DNA from: JABDGV01 sp964577935
GTDB taxonomy: Bacteria; Chlamydiota; Chlamydiia; Chlamydiales; FEN-1388
Assembly: GCA_964577935.1 (NCBI GenBank)
Contig: CAZOAJ010000019.1
Location: forward strand, 1 to 32,192
Direction of reading: 5' to 3'
DNA: 32,192 nucleotides
Shown here: piece by piece, positions 25,540-32,192 of the stretch
Position numbering within the stretch: the first letter of the stretch is position 1
Layout: every line of letters begins with the position of its first letter
Position numbers and translations under genes: made by a program
Notes under the pieces: model-generated
The model's input: only the letters and a program-made list of their open reading frames with translations
Database searches by the model: none
What the model was told of the DNA's origin: nothing

Positions 25540-26508
25540 ATGCACGTGGTCACATCATGGAGCTCCTCCTCTCGACAAGAAGAGCTCGTGGTATTTGCTT
25601 TTGGCACCTTTGATGGGATTCACCTTGGTCACCAGTACCTCTTACATGAACTTCGAGCCCAGGCCTTAATAAAGGGATTTAAGACAGCGGTCCTTGCATT
25701 TTCTAACCACCCGAAGGAGGTTATTTTTCCAGGCCGGAAGGTTCCAAGGATTACATCAAATGTCCAAAGACAGAAATTGCTGAGCGACTTAGGCGTTGAT
25801 TACTTATATGAACTTCCTTTTACACAAGAAATTGCTGAGCTTGAGCCTGAGGAATTCGTTTCCAAAATCTTAACTCTTTTACCCGTCGGTGTGTGGATCG
25901 CAGGTGATGATATCGCCTTTGGCAAGAATCGTCGAGGGAATAAAGAGACTTTAGAGATATTAGGTATGAAGAGGGGATTTTCTTCCAAGTTTCTTTCAAA
26001 ACGTCGCTTTACAGGAATAATTGTATCTTCGACGGCTATTCGAAAGCTAATACAGGAAGGTTCTTTTGAAGAAGTTCATAAACTGCTTGGACGTCCCTTT
26101 ACTTTTGTTGGTCCAAAGCTTGAAGGGTTTCAGATAGCTAGAACTTTAGGTGTTCCAACGATTAATATTCATATCGAAGGATATGCCCTTCCTCAAGAGG
26201 GTGTATGGTCAGCCTTAGTCCGAGATTTTGGGGACATTAAACCATCAAGTGTATGGCAACCAGCAGCTCTTTACATAGGTAAATCACCAACACTTGATTT
26301 GCAGCGCAGTACAGTTGCAGAAGTTCATTTATTGACACATATGGAAAATAATTCTTTGCCTTCATCTGCAATGCTTGAAATCCAACCCATTCATTTCATT
26401 CGCCCTGATACACATTTTTCAGATCAGCAGCAGCTTTCGGATCAAATTCATCAAGATATACAGGTAATAAGAAAATATTTTTCCAATCTGGGTTATTCGC
26501 TTAACTAA
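25540..26508 (+). CDS. ribF: Bifunctional riboflavin kinase/FAD synthetase
   Basis: Phosphorylates riboflavin to FMN and adenylates FMN to FAD. The N-terminal nucleotidyltransferase half has FGTFDGIHLGHQ at about 21-32, and AFSNHPKEV and the SSTAIRKLIQEG segment near 165. The C-terminal kinase half starts at GRPFTFVG and has GVPTINIHIEG and GVWSALVRD. The 322 residues are a normal length. GAGG within the last codons of truB serves as ribosome binding site, and the spacing of three bases indicates co-transcription with truB. The kinase half is less well conserved to the eye than the synthetase half. Confidence 0.93.
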   Translation: MHVVTSWSSSSRQEELVVFAFGTFDGIHLGHQYLLHELRAQALIKGFKTAVLAFSNHPKEVIFPGRKVPRITSNVQRQKLLSDLGVDYLYELPFTQEIAELEPEEFVSKILTLLPVGVWIAGDDIAFGKNRRGNKETLEILGMKRGFSSKFLSKRRFTGIIVSSTAIRKLIQEGSFEEVHKLLGRPFTFVGPKLEGFQIARTLGVPTINIHIEGYALPQEGVWSALVRDFGDIKPSSVWQPAALYIGKSPTLDLQRSTVAEVHLLTHMENNSLPSSAMLEIQPIHFIRPDTHFSDQQQLSDQIHQDIQVIRKYFSNLGYSLN

Positions 26509-26610
26509 AGAAGATTTTTTTATACGAACCTCTTGTCTCTCTGCTCGAATTACGATAGATTATTGAGGGTACTTATTTTCCTATCGAAAGCACTCGATCA
26601 TTTCTCAGCT

Positions 26611-26628
26611 AAGTCTTAATATAGACTT
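26611..26628. promoter_or_regulatory. Small inverted repeat upstream of rpe
   Basis: AAGTCT and AGACTT are separated by six bases, TAATAT, 38 bases before the rpe ATG. The 18-base site resembles an operator with two 6-base half-sites, overlapping a possible TTGATT at 26627-26632. It could also be chance in AT-rich sequence. Confidence 0.3.
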
Positions 26629-26665
26629 GATTGAATAGCATATTTTGTAAAACTAAAGTGGTCTC

Positions 26666-27331
26666 ATGCAACCAATTATCTGTCCCTCTGTTTTAGCTGC
26701 TGATTTTGCTCATCTTGGCGATGCGGTAAAAAAAATTGAAGAAGCGAAGGCTGACCGGATTCATATTGATGTGATGGATGGTCTTTTTGTGCCGAATCTC
26801 ACTATCGGTCCGCAAGTTGTTGCAGCCATCAACCGATCAACCAATCTGTTTCTTGACGTCCATTTAATGATGTATAACCCTTTTGGCTTTATTGAAAGAT
26901 TTGTTGAGTCGGGTGCAGACCTTATCTCTTTTCATATTGAAGCCACTGAAGATGTAAAGGACACGATTGATTACATTCGAAGGTGTGATGTGAAAGTAGG
27001 GATTGCTCTCTCTCCTGAAACACCTCCCGAGCTTGTAGATCGCTATCTTCCTCTCCTTGATCAAGTATTGGTTATGACGGTTCAGCCTGGGTTTGGCGGC
27101 CAATCTTTTATGCCAGATATGGTGGCGAAGATAGAATATATTCACGCTCAACTTAAACGGATAAAACGAGAAAAAGAGTGCTTGATTCAGGTAGATGGTG
27201 GAATAGACTTTGATTCAGCGGCTATTTGCGCAAAAGCTGGTGCATCTGTGTTAGTTTCTGGGACATTCCTGTTATCGCAACCTAATTTGTCTGATGCAAT
27301 AGATCAAATGCGCAGGCGTTGTCGAGTATAA
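26666..27331 (+). CDS. rpe: Ribulose-phosphate 3-epimerase
   Basis: Interconverts ribulose 5-phosphate and xylulose 5-phosphate in the pentose phosphate pathway. It is a TIM-barrel enzyme of 221 residues with all family signatures: PSVLAADFAHLG near residue 7, HIDVMDGLFVPNLTIGP with the metal-binding His and catalytic Asp, DVHLMM, MTVQPGFGGQSF and VDGGID. The ATG is at 26666. efp follows after 69 bases. The order rpe-efp-accB-accC is, from memory, the chlamydial one. Confidence 0.96.
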   Translation: MQPIICPSVLAADFAHLGDAVKKIEEAKADRIHIDVMDGLFVPNLTIGPQVVAAINRSTNLFLDVHLMMYNPFGFIERFVESGADLISFHIEATEDVKDTIDYIRRCDVKVGIALSPETPPELVDRYLPLLDQVLVMTVQPGFGGQSFMPDMVAKIEYIHAQLKRIKREKECLIQVDGGIDFDSAAICAKAGASVLVSGTFLLSQPNLSDAIDQMRRRCRV

Positions 27332-27400
27332 TGCCTCTCATGTAGAATAAATTTTGTATTGAATATTTTTTGCTATAGAAAAATCTGAAAGGGGAACCGC

Positions 27401-27958
27401 ATGGTAGCAGCCAATCAACTCACTCCTGGCCTGACTATCTCCTACGGGAAGAATGTATACAGGGTTGAATCCTGTGTAAAGGTTTCTCTCCCTAAGGGAG
27501 CATCCTTTATCAAAGTCAAAGTTCGCGACTTGGGTACGGGTGAAATCTCAGAGAAGAATTTTAAGCCTACACAAGAAGTCGAGGAGGTTGCTCTTCAAGA
27601 GAGCAGACTCGAGTACCTCTATCCTGAAGATGATTGTTTTATCTTCTTGAACGTCAACACTCTCGATCAAGTATCTGTTCCTGACGATATCATAGGTGAA
27701 AAACAGAATTATCTTAGAGAAGGTGTGGAAGTTCGAGCTTCTTCTTGTGGTCTGACGGTACTTGGAGTTGATCTCCCTCAATTTCTTGAGCTTACAGTAT
27801 CATCTGTTGAGGGTGCTACAGGTCCGAATAAAATTTCCAGCGGAGTGCGCTTAGCAAGGCTAGAGACAGGTGCAGTTCTGGAGGTGCCTCCCTTTATAGA
27901 GCCAGGAGATGTTATTAAGGTTGACACCCAATCTAAAGAATATATTCAACGAGTGTAG
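27401..27958 (+). CDS. efp: Elongation factor P (divergent chlamydial EF-P1 type)
   Basis: EF-P binds between the ribosomal P and E sites and relieves stalling at polyproline. The 185 residues have the three-domain layout. The loop that carries the modified lysine in E. coli (GKGQAF context) reads SLPKGASFIK here, with Lys32 at the tip, so the lysine is kept but the flanking glycine and proline arrangement differs. The C-terminus (VPPFIEPGDVIKVDTQSKEYIQRV overall) is typical. From memory it resembles the first of two chlamydial EF-P paralogues, which shares the KGxSFIK form. No EF-P lysylation enzyme is in this window. ATG 27401 is preceded by AAAGGGG, a good ribosome binding site. Confidence 0.93.
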   Translation: MVAANQLTPGLTISYGKNVYRVESCVKVSLPKGASFIKVKVRDLGTGEISEKNFKPTQEVEEVALQESRLEYLYPEDDCFIFLNVNTLDQVSVPDDIIGEKQNYLREGVEVRASSCGLTVLGVDLPQFLELTVSSVEGATGPNKISSGVRLARLETGAVLEVPPFIEPGDVIKVDTQSKEYIQRV

Positions 27959-27998
27959 CCTATAATAATGTACACATATTCAGTTTAAGGAGCTTGTT

Positions 27999-28499
27999 GT
28001 GGAAGTTAAGCAGATCAATCAGTTGATGCTTTCAATGGGTCGCTATGGCGTCAAGCGCCTGACGATTAAGCGAGAAGATTTTGAGCTCCAGCTAGAGCGT
28101 GAGGAAAAGGCTCCGATCAGGTCATTTGATATTCTTCCGGAAGGCATAGAAGAAAATCCAATGAGAAGTGACTTTGAGCGGCATCGGTCTACAAATGTTG
28201 TCGCTGTGGAAAATCCCCGTTCCGAAGCGATGAAAAAAGATATCGAGAAAGATGATGATTCTCTCTATATCACATCTCCGATGGTAGGAACGTTCTATCA
28301 ATCACCTTCACCTCAAGATCCTGCCTTCATCAAGCCAGGCGATCGAGTTGAGAAAAACACAGTTGTTTGCATCATCGAGGCTATGAAGGTCATGAATGAG
28401 GTAAAAGCTGGTGTGGCCGGAATTGTTGCTGAGATCTTAGTTGACAATACAAGCCCTATTGAATTCGGAACCAAACTCTTTAGAGTACTCCCATCATAA
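27999..28499 (+). CDS. accB: Biotin carboxyl carrier protein of acetyl-CoA carboxylase
   Basis: Carries the biotin that shuttles carboxyl groups from biotin carboxylase to the carboxyltransferase in the first step of fatty acid synthesis. In 166 residues it has an N-terminal helical segment (INQLMLSMGRYGVKRLTI), a short variable linker, and a C-terminal biotinyl domain starting at ITSPMVGTFYQSPSP. The biotinylated residue is Lys130 in IEAMKVMNEV. The start is GTG 27999 with AAGGAG at 27987-27992. accC follows after five bases. Confidence 0.96.
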   Translation: MEVKQINQLMLSMGRYGVKRLTIKREDFELQLEREEKAPIRSFDILPEGIEENPMRSDFERHRSTNVVAVENPRSEAMKKDIEKDDDSLYITSPMVGTFYQSPSPQDPAFIKPGDRVEKNTVVCIIEAMKVMNEVKAGVAGIVAEILVDNTSPIEFGTKLFRVLPS

Positions 28500-28504
28500 A
28501 GCTT

Positions 28505-29878
28505 ATGCGAAAAGTATTGATTGCCAACCGTGGTGAAATTGCTGTTAGGATCATACGAGCTTGTCGTGATTTGGGGCTCGAAACAGTAGCTGTCTATTCA
28601 ACGGCAGATGTTGAATCTTTGCATGTGCTTCATGCGGATGAAGCAATCTGCATTGGAGAGGCTCCTTCTCAACGGTCCTATTTACGTATTCCTCACATTC
28701 TTTCGGCCTGTGAAATTACAGGGGCCGATGCTATCCATCCTGGCTATGGTTTTTTAAGCGAAAATGCAAATTTTGCAAGTATTTGCGAGAGTTGCGGGCT
28801 TACTTTTATCGGTCCGTCTCACCAATCTATTGCTCTTTTAGGCGATAAAGCAAAAGCAAAGGAGACAGCGAAAAAATCTGGATGTCCGGTCATTCCTGGA
28901 TCTGATGGCATAGTAGAAACACCAGAAGAGGCCTTAACCGAAGCTAAAAGACTTGGATATCCCATATTTATTAAAGCAGTTGCTGGCGGCGGCGGTAAGG
29001 GAATTCGAATCGCTCATTCGGAAGAAGAGTTTGTACGCCATTATCTTGCGGCCCGTACTGAAGCTGAAGCGGCATTTGGTAATCCTGACGTTTATCTTGA
29101 AAAAATGATCATGAATCCTCGACATGTAGAAATACAGGTCATGGGAGATAAATTCGGCAATTATGTTCATTTAGGTGAGCGCGATTGTACGATTCAGCGA
29201 CGTCGGCAGAAGCTTATTGAAGAGGCTCCAAGCCCAGCACTCACTCCAGAACTTCGTAAAAAGATGGGCGAGGCCGCAGTAGCTGTTGTTAAAGAAGCTG
29301 GATATCATTCAGTCGGTACAGTTGAATTTTTATTGGATAGCGATAAGAACTTCTATTTTATGGAAGTCAATACTCGAGTCCAAGTAGAGCACACTGTTAC
29401 GGAAGAGTTGACGGGGATCGATATTGTGGCTCAGCAGCTCAGGATTGCTCAAGGTGAAAAGCTTCCTTATACCCAAAACGATATCATTTTCAAAGGGCAT
29501 GTGATGCAGCTGCGGATTAATGCTGAAGATCCGGCTCATAACTTTATGCCATCTCCAGGCCGTCTTGAATATTATGTGCCGCCTGGAGGCCCTCATGTCC
29601 GAGTTGATAGTGCTTGTTATTCTGGCTATACGATTCCGCCTAATTACGACTCAATGATTGCGAAATTGATTGTAACGGGTAAGAATCGTTCAGAAGTCAT
29701 AGCTCGAGCGCGAAGGGCTTTGACCGAGTTTCATGTGGGCGGAGTTAAGACGACAGTTCCTTTTCATGAAGATATGCTTGTTCAAGAAAAGTTTTTGTCT
29801 GGAGAATATGATTTAGGATACCTAGATAGCCTGATTGCAAGCGGTCATGTGTTTGGAGCCTTAAAGGCTACAAAGTAG
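28505..29878 (+). CDS. accC: Biotin carboxylase subunit of acetyl-CoA carboxylase
   Basis: Uses ATP and bicarbonate to carboxylate the biotin on AccB. The 457 residues show all expected elements: RKVLIANRGEIAVRIIRA at the N-terminus, HPGYGFLSENANFA, the ATP-grasp glycine loop AVAGGGGKGIR, ERDCTIQRRRQKLIEEAPS, and MEVNTRVQVEHTVTEELTG with the catalytic residues. The length matches the E. coli protein. Carboxyltransferase subunits accA and accD are not in this window. In Chlamydiaceae rplM and rpsI come next; here that is replaced by a gap and a PPR gene. Confidence 0.97.
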   Translation: MRKVLIANRGEIAVRIIRACRDLGLETVAVYSTADVESLHVLHADEAICIGEAPSQRSYLRIPHILSACEITGADAIHPGYGFLSENANFASICESCGLTFIGPSHQSIALLGDKAKAKETAKKSGCPVIPGSDGIVETPEEALTEAKRLGYPIFIKAVAGGGGKGIRIAHSEEEFVRHYLAARTEAEAAFGNPDVYLEKMIMNPRHVEIQVMGDKFGNYVHLGERDCTIQRRRQKLIEEAPSPALTPELRKKMGEAAVAVVKEAGYHSVGTVEFLLDSDKNFYFMEVNTRVQVEHTVTEELTGIDIVAQQLRIAQGEKLPYTQNDIIFKGHVMQLRINAEDPAHNFMPSPGRLEYYVPPGGPHVRVDSACYSGYTIPPNYDSMIAKLIVTGKNRSEVIARARRALTEFHVGGVKTTVPFHEDMLVQEKFLSGEYDLGYLDSLIASGHVFGALKATK

Positions 29879-29918
29879 TTTTAGTACTTTCTTTTCTTCT
29901 AATTTCTTTTCTTGCGCA

Positions 29919-30107
29919 TCATGAGACCGATACGATGGGAGTGAATTTCTCGCTCCCATCTACTTCGAGAACTAAAATTTCGAATTCTTCATTTTCTATG
30001 ACAACAGTTCCGTTTAGATGTTGGGGAATGCTCCTCACAGAAACAATTCGGTAAATTCCTTTAAGAGATATTCGTTTGGGGAATAGCCTTCGAATTCTTT
30101 CTCTCAT
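29919..30107 (-). CDS. Possible small hypothetical protein, 62 residues
   Basis: A minus-strand frame from ATG 30107 encodes a basic start (MRERIRRLFPKRISLK) followed by alternating hydrophobic and acidic residues (TVVIENEEFEILVLEVDG) that look like beta strands. It lies alone between accC and the PPR gene, not in the shadow of another gene, which favours it slightly. No ribosome binding site precedes the ATG and no family is recognised. The hairpin at 29934-29960 lies inside its 3' end. It may instead be chance in untranslated sequence. Confidence 0.4.
   Translation of the reverse strand: MRERIRRLFPKRISLKGIYRIVSVRSIPQHLNGTVVIENEEFEILVLEVDGSEKFTPIVSVS
29934..29960. terminator. Hairpin downstream of accC
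   Basis: GATGGGAG at 29934-29941 pairs with CTCCCATC at 29953-29960; one T-G and one G-C pair extend the stem to ten, with loop AATTTCT. It begins 55 bases after the accC stop. No T tract follows on either strand, so termination would need another factor. A pyrimidine-rich stretch precedes it at 29887-29911. Confidence 0.45.
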
Positions 30108-30249
30108 ATTTTCAGGTATGGCTTTTTTTTCGGCTCATTTACAAACTCTTGGCGATAGATACAACCTGTTCAGGATAGAGCAAGGGTTCGTGTTTTTTTT
30201 CGTTAAAAGCTAATGAAACTGATATTAAACATGTTAATTATGAGTAAGT

Positions 30250-32192
30250 ATGTCGATACCAAGTGGCAATAATCGTAGTTTGGCTCCTCAATTTGATAAT
30301 ACGCGGGCCTCAGGCAATTTCACATCGGATACAAGGCGATTTTCAGAAAGTCGGGATCGTTCAAAATCTCGGAGTGGCTCTGATAAAAAAACACAAGATA
30401 TTGGTGCTCAATATTTTGATAAGAGTCCTTCCACGCGTTTTGATGAAAATCGTCCGACTCATCCGCTATATCGTAAAAATTTTTCAAGGCAACATGATCA
30501 ATATCATGTTCCAAGCTATCGTAACGAAAGCAAAAGTCATCAAGACGTTGTTCATATCTCCAAGAAAATCAATGAGTTGGTTCAAAGAAAGGATTTGGAA
30601 GGAGCTTTTAATCTTATAAAATCTACCGAATCCCATAATCTCAATTCGAGGACGTTTCAGCCTTTGTTTAAAGCATTCGCAGTTCAGCGCGATCTCGAAA
30701 AAATTCAAACTCTTTTTAATTTGATGAAAAGCAAAGGGGTTAAACCACATGCATTTACTTATAGCTCTATGATTACCTGTGCGTGTGGAGTCAAAGATGC
30801 ATTATATGGAGAACGTCTTTTGGCGGAAATGCAACGAGAATCAATTCCGTTTGATCGTTTTCACTATGAACCTCTCGTTAAAGTTTATTTATATAATACG
30901 AAAAGCATGAAAGATGCTCAAAAAATTATTTTAAAAATGATTAAAAATGGAATTGTTCCTGAAATTAATATATTTAATGGTCTCATGAATGGATACGCGC
31001 AAGAAGGAAATGCAGAGGAGGCTGAGGGGGTTTTAAAAATGATGGAAGAAGGGAGAGTCTTCCCAAATATCATTATCTATAACACGCTCATGAATGCGTA
31101 TGCTCAGAAAGGAGATCCAGAAGGCGCTGAACGAGTATTCAATATGATAGAAGATGCGAGACTCTCTCCAAATATCGCTACCTATACCACTTTGATGAAT
31201 GCGTATGTTAAAAAAGGTGACCCAGAAGGTTCTGAACGAGTGTTCAGGATGATGAAAGGCTCAAAAATCTCTTTAAATATCTCTATCTATAACACGCTCA
31301 TGAATGCGTATGCTCAGAAAGGAGGTTCAGAAAACACTGAGCGAGTCTTAAAGATGATTGAAGATGATGGATTACCTCCAGATGTCGCTACCTATAACAT
31401 TCTTATGAATGCGTATGCTCAGAAAGGAGACTCAGAAAACGCCGAAAGAGTTTTAAAGATGATGGAAGAGAAAGGGATATCTCCAAATTTTGCTACTTAT
31501 CCCACTCTCATGAATGCGTATGCTCAGAAAAAAGATCCAGAAGGAGCAACGCGTGTCTTAAAAAGGATGGAAGGAAAGGGAATATTACCAAATATTGCTA
31601 TCTATAACATCCTCATGAATGCGTATGCTCAGAAAGGAGATTCAGAGGGAGCAACCTGTGTCTTAAAAAGGATGGAAGGAAAGAGAATATTACCAAATAT
31701 TGCTACCTATAACATCCTCATGAATGCGTATGCTCAGAAAGGAGATTCAGAAGGATCAAAGCGAATCTTAAAGATGATGGAAGATAATGGATTATCCCCA
31801 GATGTCACCGTCTACAATACACTCGTGAATGCGTATGCTCAAAAAGAAGATCTAGAAGGGGCAGAGCGAATCTTAAAAATAATGGAAGGGGAGAAAAAAT
31901 CTCCAAATATCGCTACCTATAACATCCTCATAAATGCGTATGCTCAGAAAGGAGACTCAGAAAACGCCGAAAGAGTTTTAAAGATGATGGAAGAGAAAGG
32001 GATATCTCCAAATTTTGCTACTTATCCCACTGTCATGAATGCGTATGCTCAGAAAGGAGATCCAGAAGGCGCTGAGCGAGTATTTAAAATAATGATGAAA
32101 GAATTAAAAGTCTCTCCAAATATCGTTACCTATAACATTCTCATGAATGCGTATGCTCAGAAAGGAGATCCAGAAGGCGCTGAGCGAGTATT
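30250..32192 (+). CDS. Pentatricopeptide repeat (PPR) protein, 3' end outside the window
   Basis: Open without a stop from ATG 30250 to the right edge, at least 647 residues. Residues 1 to about 110 are polar and disordered, rich in Ser, Arg, Asn, Asp and Gln, with no hydrophobic signal. From about residue 140 there are helical-hairpin repeats of 35 residues (two of 36): at least 14 complete and one cut. The consensus is close to the plant and mitochondrial PPR pattern, for example IATYNILMNAYAQKG then ERVLKMMEEKGISPN. PPR proteins bind single-stranded RNA in a base-specific way and are chiefly known from organelles of eukaryotes; bacterial cases are rare and mostly in host-associated species. 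The ribosome binding site is weak. The promoter was not identified. A secreted RNA-binding effector is one possibility; an internal RNA-binding protein is another. TPR or SEL1 repeats were considered and fit less well. Confidence 0.9.
   Translation, partial: MSIPSGNNRSLAPQFDNTRASGNFTSDTRRFSESRDRSKSRSGSDKKTQDIGAQYFDKSPSTRFDENRPTHPLYRKNFSRQHDQYHVPSYRNESKSHQDVVHISKKINELVQRKDLEGAFNLIKSTESHNLNSRTFQPLFKAFAVQRDLEKIQTLFNLMKSKGVKPHAFTYSSMITCACGVKDALYGERLLAEMQRESIPFDRFHYEPLVKVYLYNTKSMKDAQKIILKMIKNGIVPEINIFNGLMNGYAQEGNAEEAEGVLKMMEEGRVFPNIIIYNTLMNAYAQKGDPEGAERVFNMIEDARLSPNIATYTTLMNAYVKKGDPEGSERVFRMMKGSKISLNISIYNTLMNAYAQKGGSENTERVLKMIEDDGLPPDVATYNILMNAYAQKGDSENAERVLKMMEEKGISPNFATYPTLMNAYAQKKDPEGATRVLKRMEGKGILPNIAIYNILMNAYAQKGDSEGATCVLKRMEGKRILPNIATYNILMNAYAQKGDSEGSKRILKMMEDNGLSPDVTVYNTLVNAYAQKEDLEGAERILKIMEGEKKSPNIATYNILINAYAQKGDSENAERVLKMMEEKGISPNFATYPTVMNAYAQKGDPEGAERVFKIMMKELKVSPNIVTYNILMNAYAQKGDPEGAERV
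30964..32192 (+). repeat. Tandem 105-bp DNA repeats encoding PPR motifs
   Basis: Twelve consecutive units begin at 30964, 31069, 31174, 31279, 31384, 31489, 31594, 31699, 31804, 31909, 32014 and 32122, the last cut by the edge. All are 105 bases except the eleventh, which is 108. Most share the same 18 bases encoding NAYAQK (AATGCGTATGCTCAGAAA). The stretch 31408-31506 is identical to 31933-32031, exactly five units apart. Confidence 0.95.

Noticed and set aside
30263..30619. A 118-residue plus-strand frame
   Set aside because: It lies out of frame inside the PPR gene start; the frame from ATG 30250 is continuous to the edge and carries the repeats.
30964..32192. Regular 105-bp repeats as a CRISPR array or satellite
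   Set aside because: Units are in one open frame, have no spacers, and encode a consistent 35-residue PPR motif.

Overview
The window most likely comes from a member of the Chlamydiota, and from an environmental (amoeba- or arthropod-associated) lineage rather than classical Chlamydia. This rests on gene order and gene shape. From memory, three blocks match chlamydial gene neighbourhoods: two LptF/LptG permeases, then tilS and a very large ftsH (8744-15000); rpsA-nusA-infB-rbfA-truB-ribF (17158-26508); and rpe-efp-accB-accC (26666-29878). The FtsH with a very long extracytoplasmic region, the short TruB and the divergent EF-P also fit. A MurF-alanine racemase fusion and a pentatricopeptide repeat (PPR) protein are not expected in Chlamydiaceae, hence the environmental assignment. 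No mobile element, CRISPR array or rRNA was found.

Layout. Positions 1-249 hold a possible gene tail and a minus-strand tRNA-Ser(UGA). Positions 527-2770 hold a large unrecognised protein. It converges on a tightly packed minus-strand operon (7544 to 2751): MurF-Alr fusion, PAP2-family membrane phosphatase, M32 metallocarboxypeptidase, with overlapping gene ends. Positions 7867-8576 hold a small unrecognised gene split by a frameshift at a run of seven A. The minus-strand lptF-lptG pair (11089 to 8744) diverges from tilS-ftsH (11127-15000). A 17-bp hairpin separates ftsH from a convergent unrecognised gene (15165-16850). From 17158 to 29878 all recognised genes read rightward and are core: ribosomal protein S1, transcription and translation factors, tRNA pseudouridylation, FAD synthesis, the pentose phosphate epimerase, EF-P, and the biotin carrier and biotin carboxylase of acetyl-CoA carboxylase. 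After accC, where Chlamydiaceae carry rplM-rpsI, there is a 371-base gap and then a PPR protein that runs off the right edge.

How the genes work together. MurF-Alr makes and uses D-alanine for peptidoglycan precursors, and the coupled PAP2 protein could recycle a lipid pyrophosphate carrier. LptF and LptG form the inner-membrane part of LPS export. TilS, TruB, RbfA, IF2, S1, NusA and EF-P are gene-expression machinery. AccB and AccC start fatty acid synthesis.

The most unusual features are the PPR protein with at least 14 helical repeats and near-identical 105-bp DNA units; an IF2 carrying 24 uninterrupted hexapeptide repeats in its N-terminal linker; the MurF-Alr fusion with an altered P-loop; the frameshifted gene; and an exact 16-bp hairpin with a GGAA loop between infB and rbfA.
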